A DNA stretch of 64,000 nt from Virgisporangium ochraceum (GTDB taxonomy: Bacteria > Actinomycetota > Actinomycetes > Mycobacteriales > Micromonosporaceae), in assembly GCF_016863655.1 (NCBI RefSeq), contig NZ_BOPH01000132.1:62001-126000 (forward strand), given 5' to 3'. Position 1 is the first letter of the stretch. The number at the start of each line of letters is the position of its first letter. Below, piece after piece: positions 25,012-34,143 of this stretch. The notes beneath the pieces were generated by a model. That model made no database searches. It worked only from the letters and a program-made list of their open reading frames with translations, and was not told the DNA's origin. Both the position numbers and the translations under genes were made by a program.

Positions 25012-25412
25012 GCCAGTGCTCTTTCGAGCGCGCCGAGCTCCTGGAGCCAGCCCTTGTCGTTGCCGGCCCGGTTCTCCTCGGTCCAGAACCCCGACTCGAC
25101 CACGCGCACGGTCACGGTGCCGTCCCCGTGGTCGTCGAGCCAGAACTCGACGAGCGTGGTCGGCCCGTCGACCGATCGGCCCACGCCGTCGCTGCGCCAG
25201 CGGAACGCCGCGTAGGTACGGGGTTCCAGCGCCACGACGCGGATCTCGAACTCGCCGCAGTTCGGGTCGGTCACCCGGCAGAGGTCGCCGTCGCGCTCGA
25301 TGCGGTGCGCGGTCACCTCGCCGTCGTTGATCCACCAACCGGGCCGGGTGACGAGGTCCCAGACGCGCTCGACACCCGCGCTGATCACGACGGACCGTTC
25401 CACCTTCTCCAT
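25008..25412 (-). CDS. SRPBCC/AHSA1-like protein, operon head
   Basis: A 134-residue SRPBCC-fold protein, first gene of the SRPBCC-ArsR-SRPBCC operon. It starts at ATG 25412 with GGGGG just upstream. Typical marks are E-R-V-W-D-L-V-T-R-P-G-W-W-I near the start, F-R-W-R in the middle and W-x-x-E-L-x-x-L at the end. It differs clearly from the third gene, so the pair is not a recent duplication. The palindrome at 25443-25460 lies 30 nt upstream. Confidence 0.85.
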   Translation of the reverse strand: MEKVERSVVISAGVERVWDLVTRPGWWINDGEVTAHRIERDGDLCRVTDPNCGEFEIRVVALEPRTYAAFRWRSDGVGRSVDGPTTLVEFWLDDHGDGTVTVRVVESGFWTEENRAGNDKGWLQELGALERALA

Positions 25413-25442
25413 ACCCCCACCCTGGCACGGCGCGCCGCGATG

Positions 25443-25460
25443 TGCAACCAAAGGGTTGCA
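25443..25460. promoter_or_regulatory. Probable ArsR operator
   Basis: TGCAACC-AAAG-GGTTGCA is a perfect 7-4-7 palindrome 30 nt upstream of the SRPBCC-ArsR operon start. GCAACC/GGTTGC sites are typical of ArsR regulators with SRPBCC partners. Confidence 0.7.
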
Positions 25461-25513
25461 CTTCTGGGGGACGGGCAATCCCGCCACCGCCCATCGCGCG
25501 CCACCGCCTATCG

Positions 25514-25580
25514 GGCGCCCCCGGCCGACATGGCGCCCCCGACCGACATGGCGCCCCCGGCCGACATGGCGCCCCTGGCC
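25514..25580. repeat. Tandem repeat, 18 bp x 3.7
   Basis: Units of the form GGCGCCCCCGGCCGACAT start at 25514, 25532 and 25550, with a partial copy at 25568. Because 18 is divisible by 3 it would encode a repeated hexapeptide, but no start or ribosome site supports translation. Confidence 0.85.
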
Positions 25581-25588
25581 TTCCCCTT

Positions 25589-25654
25589 CGCCCCGCCGCC
25601 CCCGGCCGCTCCTCGCCACACCGCCCCGCCGCCCCCGGCCGCTCCTCGCCACCC
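25589..25654. repeat. Tandem repeat, 33 bp x 2
   Basis: A 31-bp sequence rich in CCGCC and CGGCCGCTCCTCGCC occurs at 25589-25619 and at 25622-25652 without change. It ends 6 nt before the 48-bp palindrome. Confidence 0.85.
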
Positions 25655-25660
25655 CTTCGC

Positions 25661-25708
25661 GATCTTGGACACCCGTGCATCGAATTCGATGCAGAAGTGT
25701 CCAAGATC
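25661..25708. repeat. 48-bp nested palindromic repeat, copy 2 (most symmetrical)
   Basis: Outer arms GATCTTGGACAC and GTGTCCAAGATC are perfect 12-mers. The inner TGCATCGAATTCGATGCA is a perfect 18-bp palindrome. Spacers are CCG and GAA. This copy is closest to the ideal form of the family. Confidence 0.9.
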
Positions 25709-25911
25709 GCGGGGGTCCCTGCCGGGCCCCCGCCAGGCACGCACCGCACAGGCGCGGGGCAGGGCGGGGGGCGGGGCAGCCGAGGCCAGGGGCGGTGCGG
25801 CCAGGGCGGTGCGACCCAAGCGCGGCCAACGCGGCCCCAGCGCGGCGAACGCGGCCCAGCACGGCCACGCGGCCAGCGCCGGGCCAGGGTCGATGCGGGC
25901 CGGCCCCCGGG

Positions 25912-27507
25912 TCAGAGCGGCAGCAGAACCCTCGATCCGTCGAGCACCTCGCGGTCGGCGGCCGTCATCGGGCCCGGCTCGTGCAGGGCCGTCGCCGTAC
26001 CCGGGTTCCGCGACCACCGGGGATGCGCGCCGCCGCTGACCTGCACCCGGATGCGGTGGCCGGGCAGGAAGACGTGCGCCATCGGCCACAGGTCGACCTC
26101 GACCTCGTGCACGTCGCCCGCCGCGCCCGCCACCCGCAGGAGGCCGTCGCAGATGTTCACCGACCGGCCGTCGGGGTGCACGTCACAGATCCGCACGAAC
26201 ACGTCGAACGACGGTGTGGAGGAGGTCGTCCGCACGACGGCCCGCACCGGCCCGACCGCCTCGACCGGCGCGGTGAGCGGCGCGCTGGAGTACACGAGCA
26301 CGTCGGGACGCGCCTCCAGCCGCCGGTTGTCGCGGATGCCGGCCACGCTTCCCATGAGCCGCGGCCCACCGACCGACGGCGTCGGGTCGGCCGGGTCGTA
26401 CCGGAACCGCCGCCGTCCGTCGCGCGGTCCGCGCCCGGGTGCCAGGCCGCCGTCGCTTCCGAGAAACCATTCCTGGACCGCGTGAGCGGGCGGCCAGTCC
26501 GCCAGTTCGCGCCACTCCCCGGTCCCGCCGATGTGGACCCTGACCTTGTCTTTTCCTTCCTGGCCGCCGCGCAGGTGCTCGTCGAGGAACGCCAGCGCCT
26601 CGCGGACGCTCGCCGCCAGCAGCGCGCCGCTGCCGTGGTGCCACGGCCCGATCACCAGGCGTGGCTGCCGGCCCTGCGCGCGCAGCACCGCGTAGTCGAC
26701 GAGCTGCCACGGCAGGAAGATGTCGTACCAGCCGCCGACCATGAGCACCGGCGCGGTGACCTCGGCGACCCGGTGCGCGTGGCCGCGTTCGAGCCAGTAC
26801 GGGGCGCCTTCCTCCGTCTCGCGGATCCACTCCTGGAAGTGCGGCACCGCCGCGCCCACGGCGATCGCGTCGGCCTCGGCGAGCGTCGCGTGGGCGAGGC
26901 CGCGCTTGAGCTTCGGCTGCCCGCGCAGCAGTTCCCTGACCGCGGCCGAGGCCGGGCCGCGCTGGGCGGCGAGGATCGAGCTCCACGTGAGCACGGTGTC
27001 GAACGAGAACCCGCCGCCGGCGTAGGTGGGGTCGCGGAACGAGGAGGCGGTCACGGTCGTGCACAGTGCCTTGAGGTCGGGGCCGGCGTCGGCGGCCACG
27101 GCCCACTGGGTGAACCCGACGTAGCTCGGGCCGTACATCGCGAACGCCCCGCGGTACCAGGGTTGCCGCTTGAGCCAGTCGATGCAGTCGAGGCCGTCGT
27201 TCTTCTCGTTGCGCATGGGTTCGAACGTGCCGCCCGAGTCGGCGGTGCCGCGGCAGGACTGCACCACCACGCGGTAGCCCCGCTCGGCCACGGCGCGGGC
27301 GATGATGTTGCTCGGCGCGCCCCGGCCGTACGGGGTCCGGACGAGGAGCACCGGCGCGTCGTCGTGACCGGCCGGCTCGTACAGGTCCGTCCGGAGGATC
27401 ACGCCGTCCCGCGCGCGCACCGACAGTCCACGATGGACCGTGACACGGCCGGTGAGCGGCGCGGGAAGCTTGGCCACGGCGGCGAACGCACGCGAGACGA
27501 TGGTCAC
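25912..27507 (-). CDS. CocE/NonD family hydrolase
   Basis: A 531-residue alpha/beta hydrolase of the X-Pro dipeptidyl-peptidase S15 / cocaine esterase family. The nucleophile is the serine in G-P-S-Y-V-G near residue 125. The acid is probably D in G-G-W-Y-D-I-F near 265 and the histidine in G-P-W-H-H near 295. A jelly-roll C-terminal domain follows, with V-R-I-C-D-V-H-P-D-G-R-S. No signal peptide is apparent. Start GTG at 27507, with TAGTGT 7 nt upstream (leaderless). Ester or amide substrate unknown. Confidence 0.9.
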   Translation of the reverse strand: MTIVSRAFAAVAKLPAPLTGRVTVHRGLSVRARDGVILRTDLYEPAGHDDAPVLLVRTPYGRGAPSNIIARAVAERGYRVVVQSCRGTADSGGTFEPMRNEKNDGLDCIDWLKRQPWYRGAFAMYGPSYVGFTQWAVAADAGPDLKALCTTVTASSFRDPTYAGGGFSFDTVLTWSSILAAQRGPASAAVRELLRGQPKLKRGLAHATLAEADAIAVGAAVPHFQEWIRETEEGAPYWLERGHAHRVAEVTAPVLMVGGWYDIFLPWQLVDYAVLRAQGRQPRLVIGPWHHGSGALLAASVREALAFLDEHLRGGQEGKDKVRVHIGGTGEWRELADWPPAHAVQEWFLGSDGGLAPGRGPRDGRRRFRYDPADPTPSVGGPRLMGSVAGIRDNRRLEARPDVLVYSSAPLTAPVEAVGPVRAVVRTTSSTPSFDVFVRICDVHPDGRSVNICDGLLRVAGAAGDVHEVEVDLWPMAHVFLPGHRIRVQVSGGAHPRWSRNPGTATALHEPGPMTAADREVLDGSRVLLPL

Positions 27508-27514
27508 ATCACCG

Positions 27515-27520
27515 ACACTA
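27515..27520 (-). promoter_or_regulatory. Leaderless -10 box of the CocE-like gene
   Basis: TAGTGT ends 7 nt before the GTG at 27507, in the 63-nt space shared with the divergent typA gene. Confidence 0.55.
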
Positions 27521-27557
27521 GGTGACCCCCGGCCGGTCCGCTGTATGGGCGGGCCTG

Positions 27558-27563
27558 GACAAT
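27558..27563 (+). promoter_or_regulatory. Leaderless -10 box of typA
   Basis: GACAAT ends 7 nt before the ATG at 27571. A GTG at 27565 would be only 1 nt past the box, so the ATG is the better start. Confidence 0.45.
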
Positions 27564-27570
27564 TGTGCGC

Positions 27571-29415
<1,845 letters not shown>

Positions 29416-29427
29416 CCCGCTCCTCCG

Positions 29428-29476
29428 CGATCGTGGCCGATCGTCGTGGCCCGGCGACGACGGTCGTCCACGATCG
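29428..29476. terminator. Nested hairpin between typA and a convergent gene
   Basis: CGATCGTGG (29428-29436) and CCACGATCG (29468-29476) enclose a second stem, TCGTCG and CGACGA (29441-29446, 29455-29460). It lies between convergent stop codons and probably terminates both, though its GATC-bearing nested form is like the repeats elsewhere. Confidence 0.65.
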
Positions 29477-30370
29477 TCAGGTGTCGTTCGCGCGTGACTC
29501 CAGGTCACGCTCGATCTCGTCGAGCGCCGCGAGAGCGGCCTCGACCTTGCGAGCGAACTCCAGCCCACCGGAGTTGGCGGCGAGGAGCCAGTCGAAGAAC
29601 ATGGTCCGGGCGTATGTGTCCACCGTATCGGGATCGGCCCGGACGTCCCGGATGGCGTTGTCGACCGAGGTTTGCTGGTAGTCGACGTCGAGTCCGGGCA
29701 GTACCGTTCCGGGGCCGCCCGTCTGGATCAGCGTCGACAACTCGTCGATGGCGGTGATCCATTCGTGCCGGGCGAAGGTCACGTCGGCCTCGGCGAGGCT
29801 GGATCGGCTGAAGCCCTTGTGGAACTCCCACTGGCTCGCGAATCTGACGAGGGTTTCCATCGCCTCCCCGGAGCCCGGCACCACCGCGCATCGGGCGCGG
29901 TGGGTAGTCCGCCAGTCCTGGCAGGCGGTGATGAACCCCCGGGCCTTCTCCGCCGCCGCCAGCCCGGTATCGGCGAGCGCGGTGCGGGTGGCCTCGATCT
30001 GTGCGGTGGACGCCTCGGTGTCGGTCACGATCTGGGGCCAGTCTTCGGCAGGATCCGGACTCAGCTGCCGGACGATCTCCTTGAGCTGTCTGCCACTCCG
30101 GACGGCTGACCGGATCCTCGAACGACGCTCCAGGCCTTCGACCTGAAGGCGGGAGATGTGCTGGAACACGACGAGGGCGAGCGGGATGCCGAAGGCCGCG
30201 CTGGTGAGCGTGGACACCACGTTCGTCGTGAACGCGAGCTCGTCCCACCAGTGCCGGACGTCTCCCACGACGCCGACGACGACCAGGACGACGCCGATGC
30301 CGACGGAAATGCCGAAGAAGCGGCGCAGGAAGGGTCCCGACTCATGCCACAGGGTCTTGAGCGCGTTCAC
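29477..30370 (-). CDS. Membrane protein of unknown function
   Basis: A 297-residue protein that I do not recognise. Two hydrophobic segments lie near the N terminus (F-F-G-I-S-V-G-I-G-V-V-L-V-V-V-G-V-V around 15-35 and T-S-A-A-F-G-I-P-L-A-L-V-V-F around 55-70). The remaining 220 residues are soluble and mainly helical, with conserved-looking W-R-T-T-H-R-A-R-C and F-F-D-W-L-L-A-A-N-S. The GTG at 30370 is chosen on the first hydrophobic helix; the ribosome site is weak. It is 13 nt downstream of the DUF6745-like gene and likely in the same operon. Confidence 0.65.
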   Translation of the reverse strand: MNALKTLWHESGPFLRRFFGISVGIGVVLVVVGVVGDVRHWWDELAFTTNVVSTLTSAAFGIPLALVVFQHISRLQVEGLERRSRIRSAVRSGRQLKEIVRQLSPDPAEDWPQIVTDTEASTAQIEATRTALADTGLAAAEKARGFITACQDWRTTHRARCAVVPGSGEAMETLVRFASQWEFHKGFSRSSLAEADVTFARHEWITAIDELSTLIQTGGPGTVLPGLDVDYQQTSVDNAIRDVRADPDTVDTYARTMFFDWLLAANSGGLEFARKVEAALAALDEIERDLESRANDT

Positions 30371-30383
30371 CGGCCGGCCGGTC

Positions 30384-31521
30384 TCAGGTCTCGACGAGGG
30401 GGCGGTACGTCGCCTCGTCGAGGTCGAAGGTCCAGGCGACACCGGCGCGGGCGGTGCGGACCCAGGGCGGCACGCGGAGCCAGTATTTCCGGAACGTGCC
30501 GTCGGGCTCGGCGGTGGAGTTGACCACCTCGACCATCACGAGGTCCTCGTCGCGTTCCATGGGGAGGCGCCACAGGATGCCGGTGTCGTCTTCGTGCACC
30601 CGGGTGGCGCCGAACTCGCGGGCGTAGCGCTCGTACCCGAAGTGCTCGAGCATCACCCGGCGCAGCTCCGCGTTGGTCTCCGCGGTGATGCGTTCGGCGG
30701 TGAGGTGCGGAAGCACGTCGACCACCGTGTCGGGGATCGGCATGCCGTGCCACGCGTGGACGCCGTAGCCGTCGGGGTAGCCGAGCGCCGGCCCGTCGCC
30801 GCGGTGGAGCCGGCCGATGTTGTCGCGGTGCAGGTCGCTGGGGCGCTCGGTGAGCACCGCGACCCGCTCGTACGGCCACCACCAGCCCGCCCCGCGCGTG
30901 ACCCGGCCCAGCGGCACCAACCCGGGATGCGGCTGGACCCCGAGTTCCGCGGTGGCGGCGAACGTCGCCAGCCATGGCGCCTCGTGGCCGCCGTACACGG
31001 CGTCGAACAACGCGTCGGCGGCGTCGGCGGGCAGGCCGGCGATCAGGTGCCGCCGGAGCGGCTCGACCACCCGGTCGACCACGAGACGCCACGGCCCGGC
31101 CGACGCGGCCGTCCATACCTGGGCCCAGCCCACCGGTCCCAACGCCGCTGACGCCGCCGCCCGCGCGGCGGCCCAGGGCACGGTGCGCAACGCCGCCCGC
31201 ACCGGCCTGCCCCGGTCGGCGGCGGCGGCCGCGGCGATCGCGCCCGCGTGCGGCGACCCGGCCCACACGAACCGCTCCGGACCGGCCAGGCCGGCGGCCC
31301 GGTACGCCGCACGGACGTCGGCCTCGACGGCCGCCCGGTCGGTGGGCCCGGTCCCGAGCCCGACCTCGCCCCAGTCCGTCGCGGCGGCGGCCGCCGCGGC
31401 ACCGATCCGCCCCGCGCCGACGCCGCCGACGCCGGTCTCGACGCCGCTCTCCCCCGCGCGGAGGCGGCCCGCGCCGAGGCCGCCCGCACCGACGCCGCCC
31501 GCGCTCGTGTCGACGGCCGCC
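30384..31521 (-). CDS. DUF6745-like protein
   Basis: A 379-residue soluble protein. Its first 50 residues are glycine/alanine low complexity with repeated G-V-G-A-G. The rest matches my memory of DUF6745: L-H-R-D-N-I-G-R-L-H-R-G-D-G-P-A-L, Y-P-D-G-Y-G-V-H-A-W-H-G and a final W-L-R-V-P-P-W-V segment with A-x-A-W-T-F. No catalytic motif is evident and the function of the family is unknown. Its ATG (31519-31521, or the overlapping TGATG at 31521-31525) is coupled to the stop of the small gene upstream. Family call is from memory and moderately sure. Confidence 0.65.
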
Positions 31522-31522
31522 A

Positions 31523-31834
31523 TCAGTCGGCCACGTAGCGGTAGTCGCCCGGCGTGTACTCGCGCTGGCGGACGATGCGGTACAGCCCCGCCGGGACGGT
31601 GATGGCGCCGTGCTCCTCGTGCACCACGCGGGCCTTGCTGACGATCTCGACGAACAACCGGTCGATGTCGTCGGGCGCGGCGAACAACGCGACGTCGGGA
31701 CCGGTGATCACGTGGGCGTGACCGGTGGCCTCACCGCGGGCGAGTACCAGCCGACCGCCGTCGCGCGGACCGGGGACCAGGCCCGCCGGCAGCTCCCCGA
31801 TCGGAACGATCAGCACATCACCTTGTCGGTACAT
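31523..31834 (-). CDS. Small QGDV-type protein, partner of the DUF6745-like protein
   Basis: A 103-residue protein beginning M-Y-R-Q-G-D-V-L-I-V-P-I. It has G-E-A-T-G-H-A-H-V in the middle, then H-E-E-H-G-A-I and R-I-V-R-Q-R-E-Y-T-P. The paired histidine-rich segments could bind a metal. I recall similar proteins beside DUF6745 genes but know of no function. The ATG at 31834 follows a TACAGT box by 6 nt (leaderless). The stop overlaps the next start by 1 nt. It heads the three-gene operon. Confidence 0.7.
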   Translation of the reverse strand: MYRQGDVLIVPIGELPAGLVPGPRDGGRLVLARGEATGHAHVITGPDVALFAAPDDIDRLFVEIVSKARVVHEEHGAITVPAGLYRIVRQREYTPGDYRYVAD

Positions 31835-31840
31835 GCCGGC

Positions 31841-31846
31841 ACTGTA
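31841..31846 (-). promoter_or_regulatory. Leaderless -10 box of the QGDV-type gene
   Basis: TACAGT ends 6 nt before the ATG at 31834. Confidence 0.5.
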
Positions 31847-32082
31847 TCGACGGGGTACGACGTTTTCCGGCACGGCCACTCGGACGAGTCGACGGGTCGG
31901 CCGTTCGGCCCGAAACAGCTCGGGTCAACGGCGCATCGGCCGGGTCACCACCGGTAGTGACCGCATGTGGGACCGCCCGTCGGCGGCCGCGGGCCCACTC
32001 CGCGGGACGGCGGTCACCCATGATCCTCGATACGGTGCGCCGTCGGTCGCGTCGTTCGGACGCTTTCCATGGGGGGTTCATT

Positions 32083-33204
32083 GTGAGACTCATCGGCCGC
32101 TGGGGGGCGCGCCTCGGAGCGACGGCCGTGGTTGCCGCCGCCGGCCTCGCGGTCACCGCGCTGCCGGCCAGCGCGGCACCGGGTGTCGACCTGGCAGTCA
32201 GCGTGCAGAGCGGTGTCGTCGCCGCCGGTTCGGACGGCAAGCCGTTCGTGGTGAAGGTGACGAACGTCGGCGACGCCGACAGCGACGGGTTCGCGTTCGT
32301 CCTCGACGTCAGCGGGCTCGACCTGAAGAAGGTGACGATCGAGCTGCCCGAGGGCACCGACAAGGCCTGCGGGAAGCAGGGCGGGAAGATCGCCTGCGAG
32401 ATCGTGAACGTGCTGGTGCCCAACGACTCCGCGGAGTTCCCGGTCGAGGTGAAGCCGGTCTCCGGTCGCGGCGGACTCGGCCCGGCCGGCAGCTTCAAGG
32501 CCATGGTGTCCAACGACAAGGACACCAACAAGAGCAACGACAGCACGACCGTCAAGGTGTCCGTCGCCAAGCCCGGCGTCGACATCGTGGTCTGGGCGGG
32601 TGACGTGGTCGCCGGCCGCGACGAGGCGACCGGCAAGGTCGAGCGCGTGAAGCCGGATGGCAGCGCCGAGCTGTCCTTCGCCGTGTTCAACTTCGGCAGC
32701 GTGGCGTCGAAGGGCATCGAGTTCGTCGTCCAGCTGCCCGAGCACGTCCAGTTCACGGCCGGCCTGGAGGGCTGCACCACGTCGTCGGACAAGCGGCGGC
32801 TGACCTGCACCCTGACCGACTTCCTGTTCGAACCCGGCGACAGGGGCATCGGCGCCGACGTGCCGGTGAAGGTCGCGTCGAACGCACCGGAGTCGGTCGA
32901 CCTGAAGGGTTCGATCGTCGGGAAGTCGCTGGGTGTGGCGGAGGCGCTGGGAGCGGACGCCCGCCGCGCCGCGCCGCAGGCACCGGGCTGGCTGAAGACC
33001 CGGAACAACGCCGACGACGTCGACGCCGGTGACAACACCGACGAGTTCGTGGTGTTCGTCGGCGCGGTCGACGGTGGCCTGCCGGTCACCGGGCCGAAGG
33101 CGCTCGCCATCGGCGGCGTCGGCGCGGTCGTGTTCGCGGTCGGCGTGGTCCTGCTGGTCGCCGCCCGCCGGCGCCGGGTCGTCCTGGTGACCCCGGCCGA
33201 GTAA
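32083..33204 (+). CDS. LPXTG-anchored surface protein with CARDB/DUF11-like domains
   Basis: A 373-residue cell-wall protein. Signal peptide to about residue 31 (L-P-A-S-A-A). Two Ig-like domains of about 130 residues follow, starting V-D-L-A-V-S-V and V-D-I-V-V-W-A, each with two cysteines able to form a disulfide. At the C terminus are the sortase signal L-P-V-T-G, a membrane helix and R-R-R-R. Start GTG at 32083 with a run of G upstream. No sortase gene is in the window, so a general housekeeping sortase must anchor it. The ligand is unknown. Confidence 0.88.
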   Translation: MRLIGRWGARLGATAVVAAAGLAVTALPASAAPGVDLAVSVQSGVVAAGSDGKPFVVKVTNVGDADSDGFAFVLDVSGLDLKKVTIELPEGTDKACGKQGGKIACEIVNVLVPNDSAEFPVEVKPVSGRGGLGPAGSFKAMVSNDKDTNKSNDSTTVKVSVAKPGVDIVVWAGDVVAGRDEATGKVERVKPDGSAELSFAVFNFGSVASKGIEFVVQLPEHVQFTAGLEGCTTSSDKRRLTCTLTDFLFEPGDRGIGADVPVKVASNAPESVDLKGSIVGKSLGVAEALGADARRAAPQAPGWLKTRNNADDVDAGDNTDEFVVFVGAVDGGLPVTGPKALAIGGVGAVVFAVGVVLLVAARRRRVVLVTPAE

Positions 33205-33215
33205 CCCACTCGACG

Positions 33216-33260
33216 AAAGGGCTCCCGGTCACGCGGGGAAGGCGTGACCGGGGGCCCTTT
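33216..33260. terminator. Bidirectional terminator hairpin
   Basis: Arms 33216-33234 and 33242-33260 pair over 19 bp with one mismatch, beginning AAAGGG and ending CCCTTT, around a 7-nt loop. It separates the LPXTG gene from the convergent STM4011 operon. Confidence 0.85.
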
Positions 33261-33274
33261 CCCGTGCACGCAAT

Positions 33275-33316
33275 GCCGCGAGGCCTCAGCGCAGAGCCGC
33301 GAGGCCTCAGCGCAGG
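33275..33316. repeat. 21-bp direct repeat at the end of the STM4011 gene
   Basis: GCCGCGAGGCCTCAGCGCAG(A/G) occurs at 33275-33295 and 33296-33316. The second copy holds the stop codon (TCA on this strand at 33307-33309) and the last codons; the first repeats the stop beyond the gene. Confidence 0.85.
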
Positions 33317-34143
33317 GCCGCGATCCGCTCCAGTACTCCCCCGGCGAACACGTCGTACAGCGGCAGCGTGCGCAGGTGCACGTATCCGATATGGCAGTCG
33401 CACGTCAGGTTCGGGCACGGGCGCGGGCGAAGGCCGGCCCGCCACGTGCCGTCGTACAGGTTGCCGATCGGCTCGCGCACGAAGTGGCAGCGGCGCACCG
33501 TGCCGTCGCCGTCGACGGACACCACCGTCTCGCCGGTGCGGCAGCCGGCGCCGAGGCTGTCGTGGGGGCGCACGCTGAACCCGAAGTGCGGGTCGATCGC
33601 GGTCCAGGCCGCTTCGGCGTCGGCGTCGTAGGTGTGACCGTCGGCGGCGTTCACCCACAGGTACACGTCCCCGGGCAGGTCCCGCCGCAGCGCCCGCGCC
33701 TCGGCGAGGTGCTCCGGCAGTCCGACCACGCCCACCGAGTAGCGCACCCCGAGCCCGGAACACCGCTCCAGGAAGGCCTGACGGGTGACCTCGCCCGGGT
33801 GGTAGGTACACCAGAGGGCCACCTTCGCCGGGTCGGCGGCGGCCAGGAACCCGGTGCGGACGGCCAGGTTCGTCTGGATCGCGACCCGCTCGACGTGCGG
33901 CAGGTGCGACAACCGCACGATCGCCTCGCGGTACCACGAGCGGGTCAGGCCCTCGCCCCACGGGGTGAACAGCACCGAGACCGTCAGGTCGGAGACCGTC
34001 GACACCCAGTCGACGAACCGCCGCAGCGCGGCGCGGTCGGCGCGCAGCGCCTCCGGCGGGTCGCGCCGCTTGGCGAACGGGCAGTACGGGCAGTCGTAGT
34101 TGCAGCTCGCCAGCGGGCCGCGGTACAGGATCGACAGGTTCAT
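33307..34143 (-). CDS. STM4011-family radical SAM protein
   Basis: A 278-residue radical SAM enzyme, last gene of the operon. The [4Fe-4S] cluster motif C-N-Y-D-C-P-Y-C (CX3CX2C) is at residues about 14-21. The C-terminal half has extra cysteines in G-C-R-T, R-R-C-H-F and C-P-N-L-T-C-D-C, likely binding an auxiliary cluster or metal. The start ATG at 34143 overlaps the STM4012 stop as ATGA. The family is conserved with the STM4012-STM4015 genes in distant bacteria and has no assigned product. Confidence 0.85.
   Translation of the reverse strand: MNLSILYRGPLASCNYDCPYCPFAKRRDPPEALRADRAALRRFVDWVSTVSDLTVSVLFTPWGEGLTRSWYREAIVRLSHLPHVERVAIQTNLAVRTGFLAAADPAKVALWCTYHPGEVTRQAFLERCSGLGVRYSVGVVGLPEHLAEARALRRDLPGDVYLWVNAADGHTYDADAEAAWTAIDPHFGFSVRPHDSLGAGCRTGETVVSVDGDGTVRRCHFVREPIGNLYDGTWRAGLRPRPCPNLTCDCHIGYVHLRTLPLYDVFAGGVLERIAALR

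Larger units (their letters stand above)
25413..25911. other. Intergenic region with operator, tandem repeats and palindrome
   Basis: This 499-nt gap holds no gene I can support. In order it contains an ArsR-type operator (25443-25460), an 18-bp tandem repeat (25514-25580), a 33-bp period repeat (25589-25654), the 48-bp palindrome (25661-25708), and a GC-rich tail of about 200 nt with imperfect GCGGCC-type repeats up to the CocE stop codon. Confidence 0.75.
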
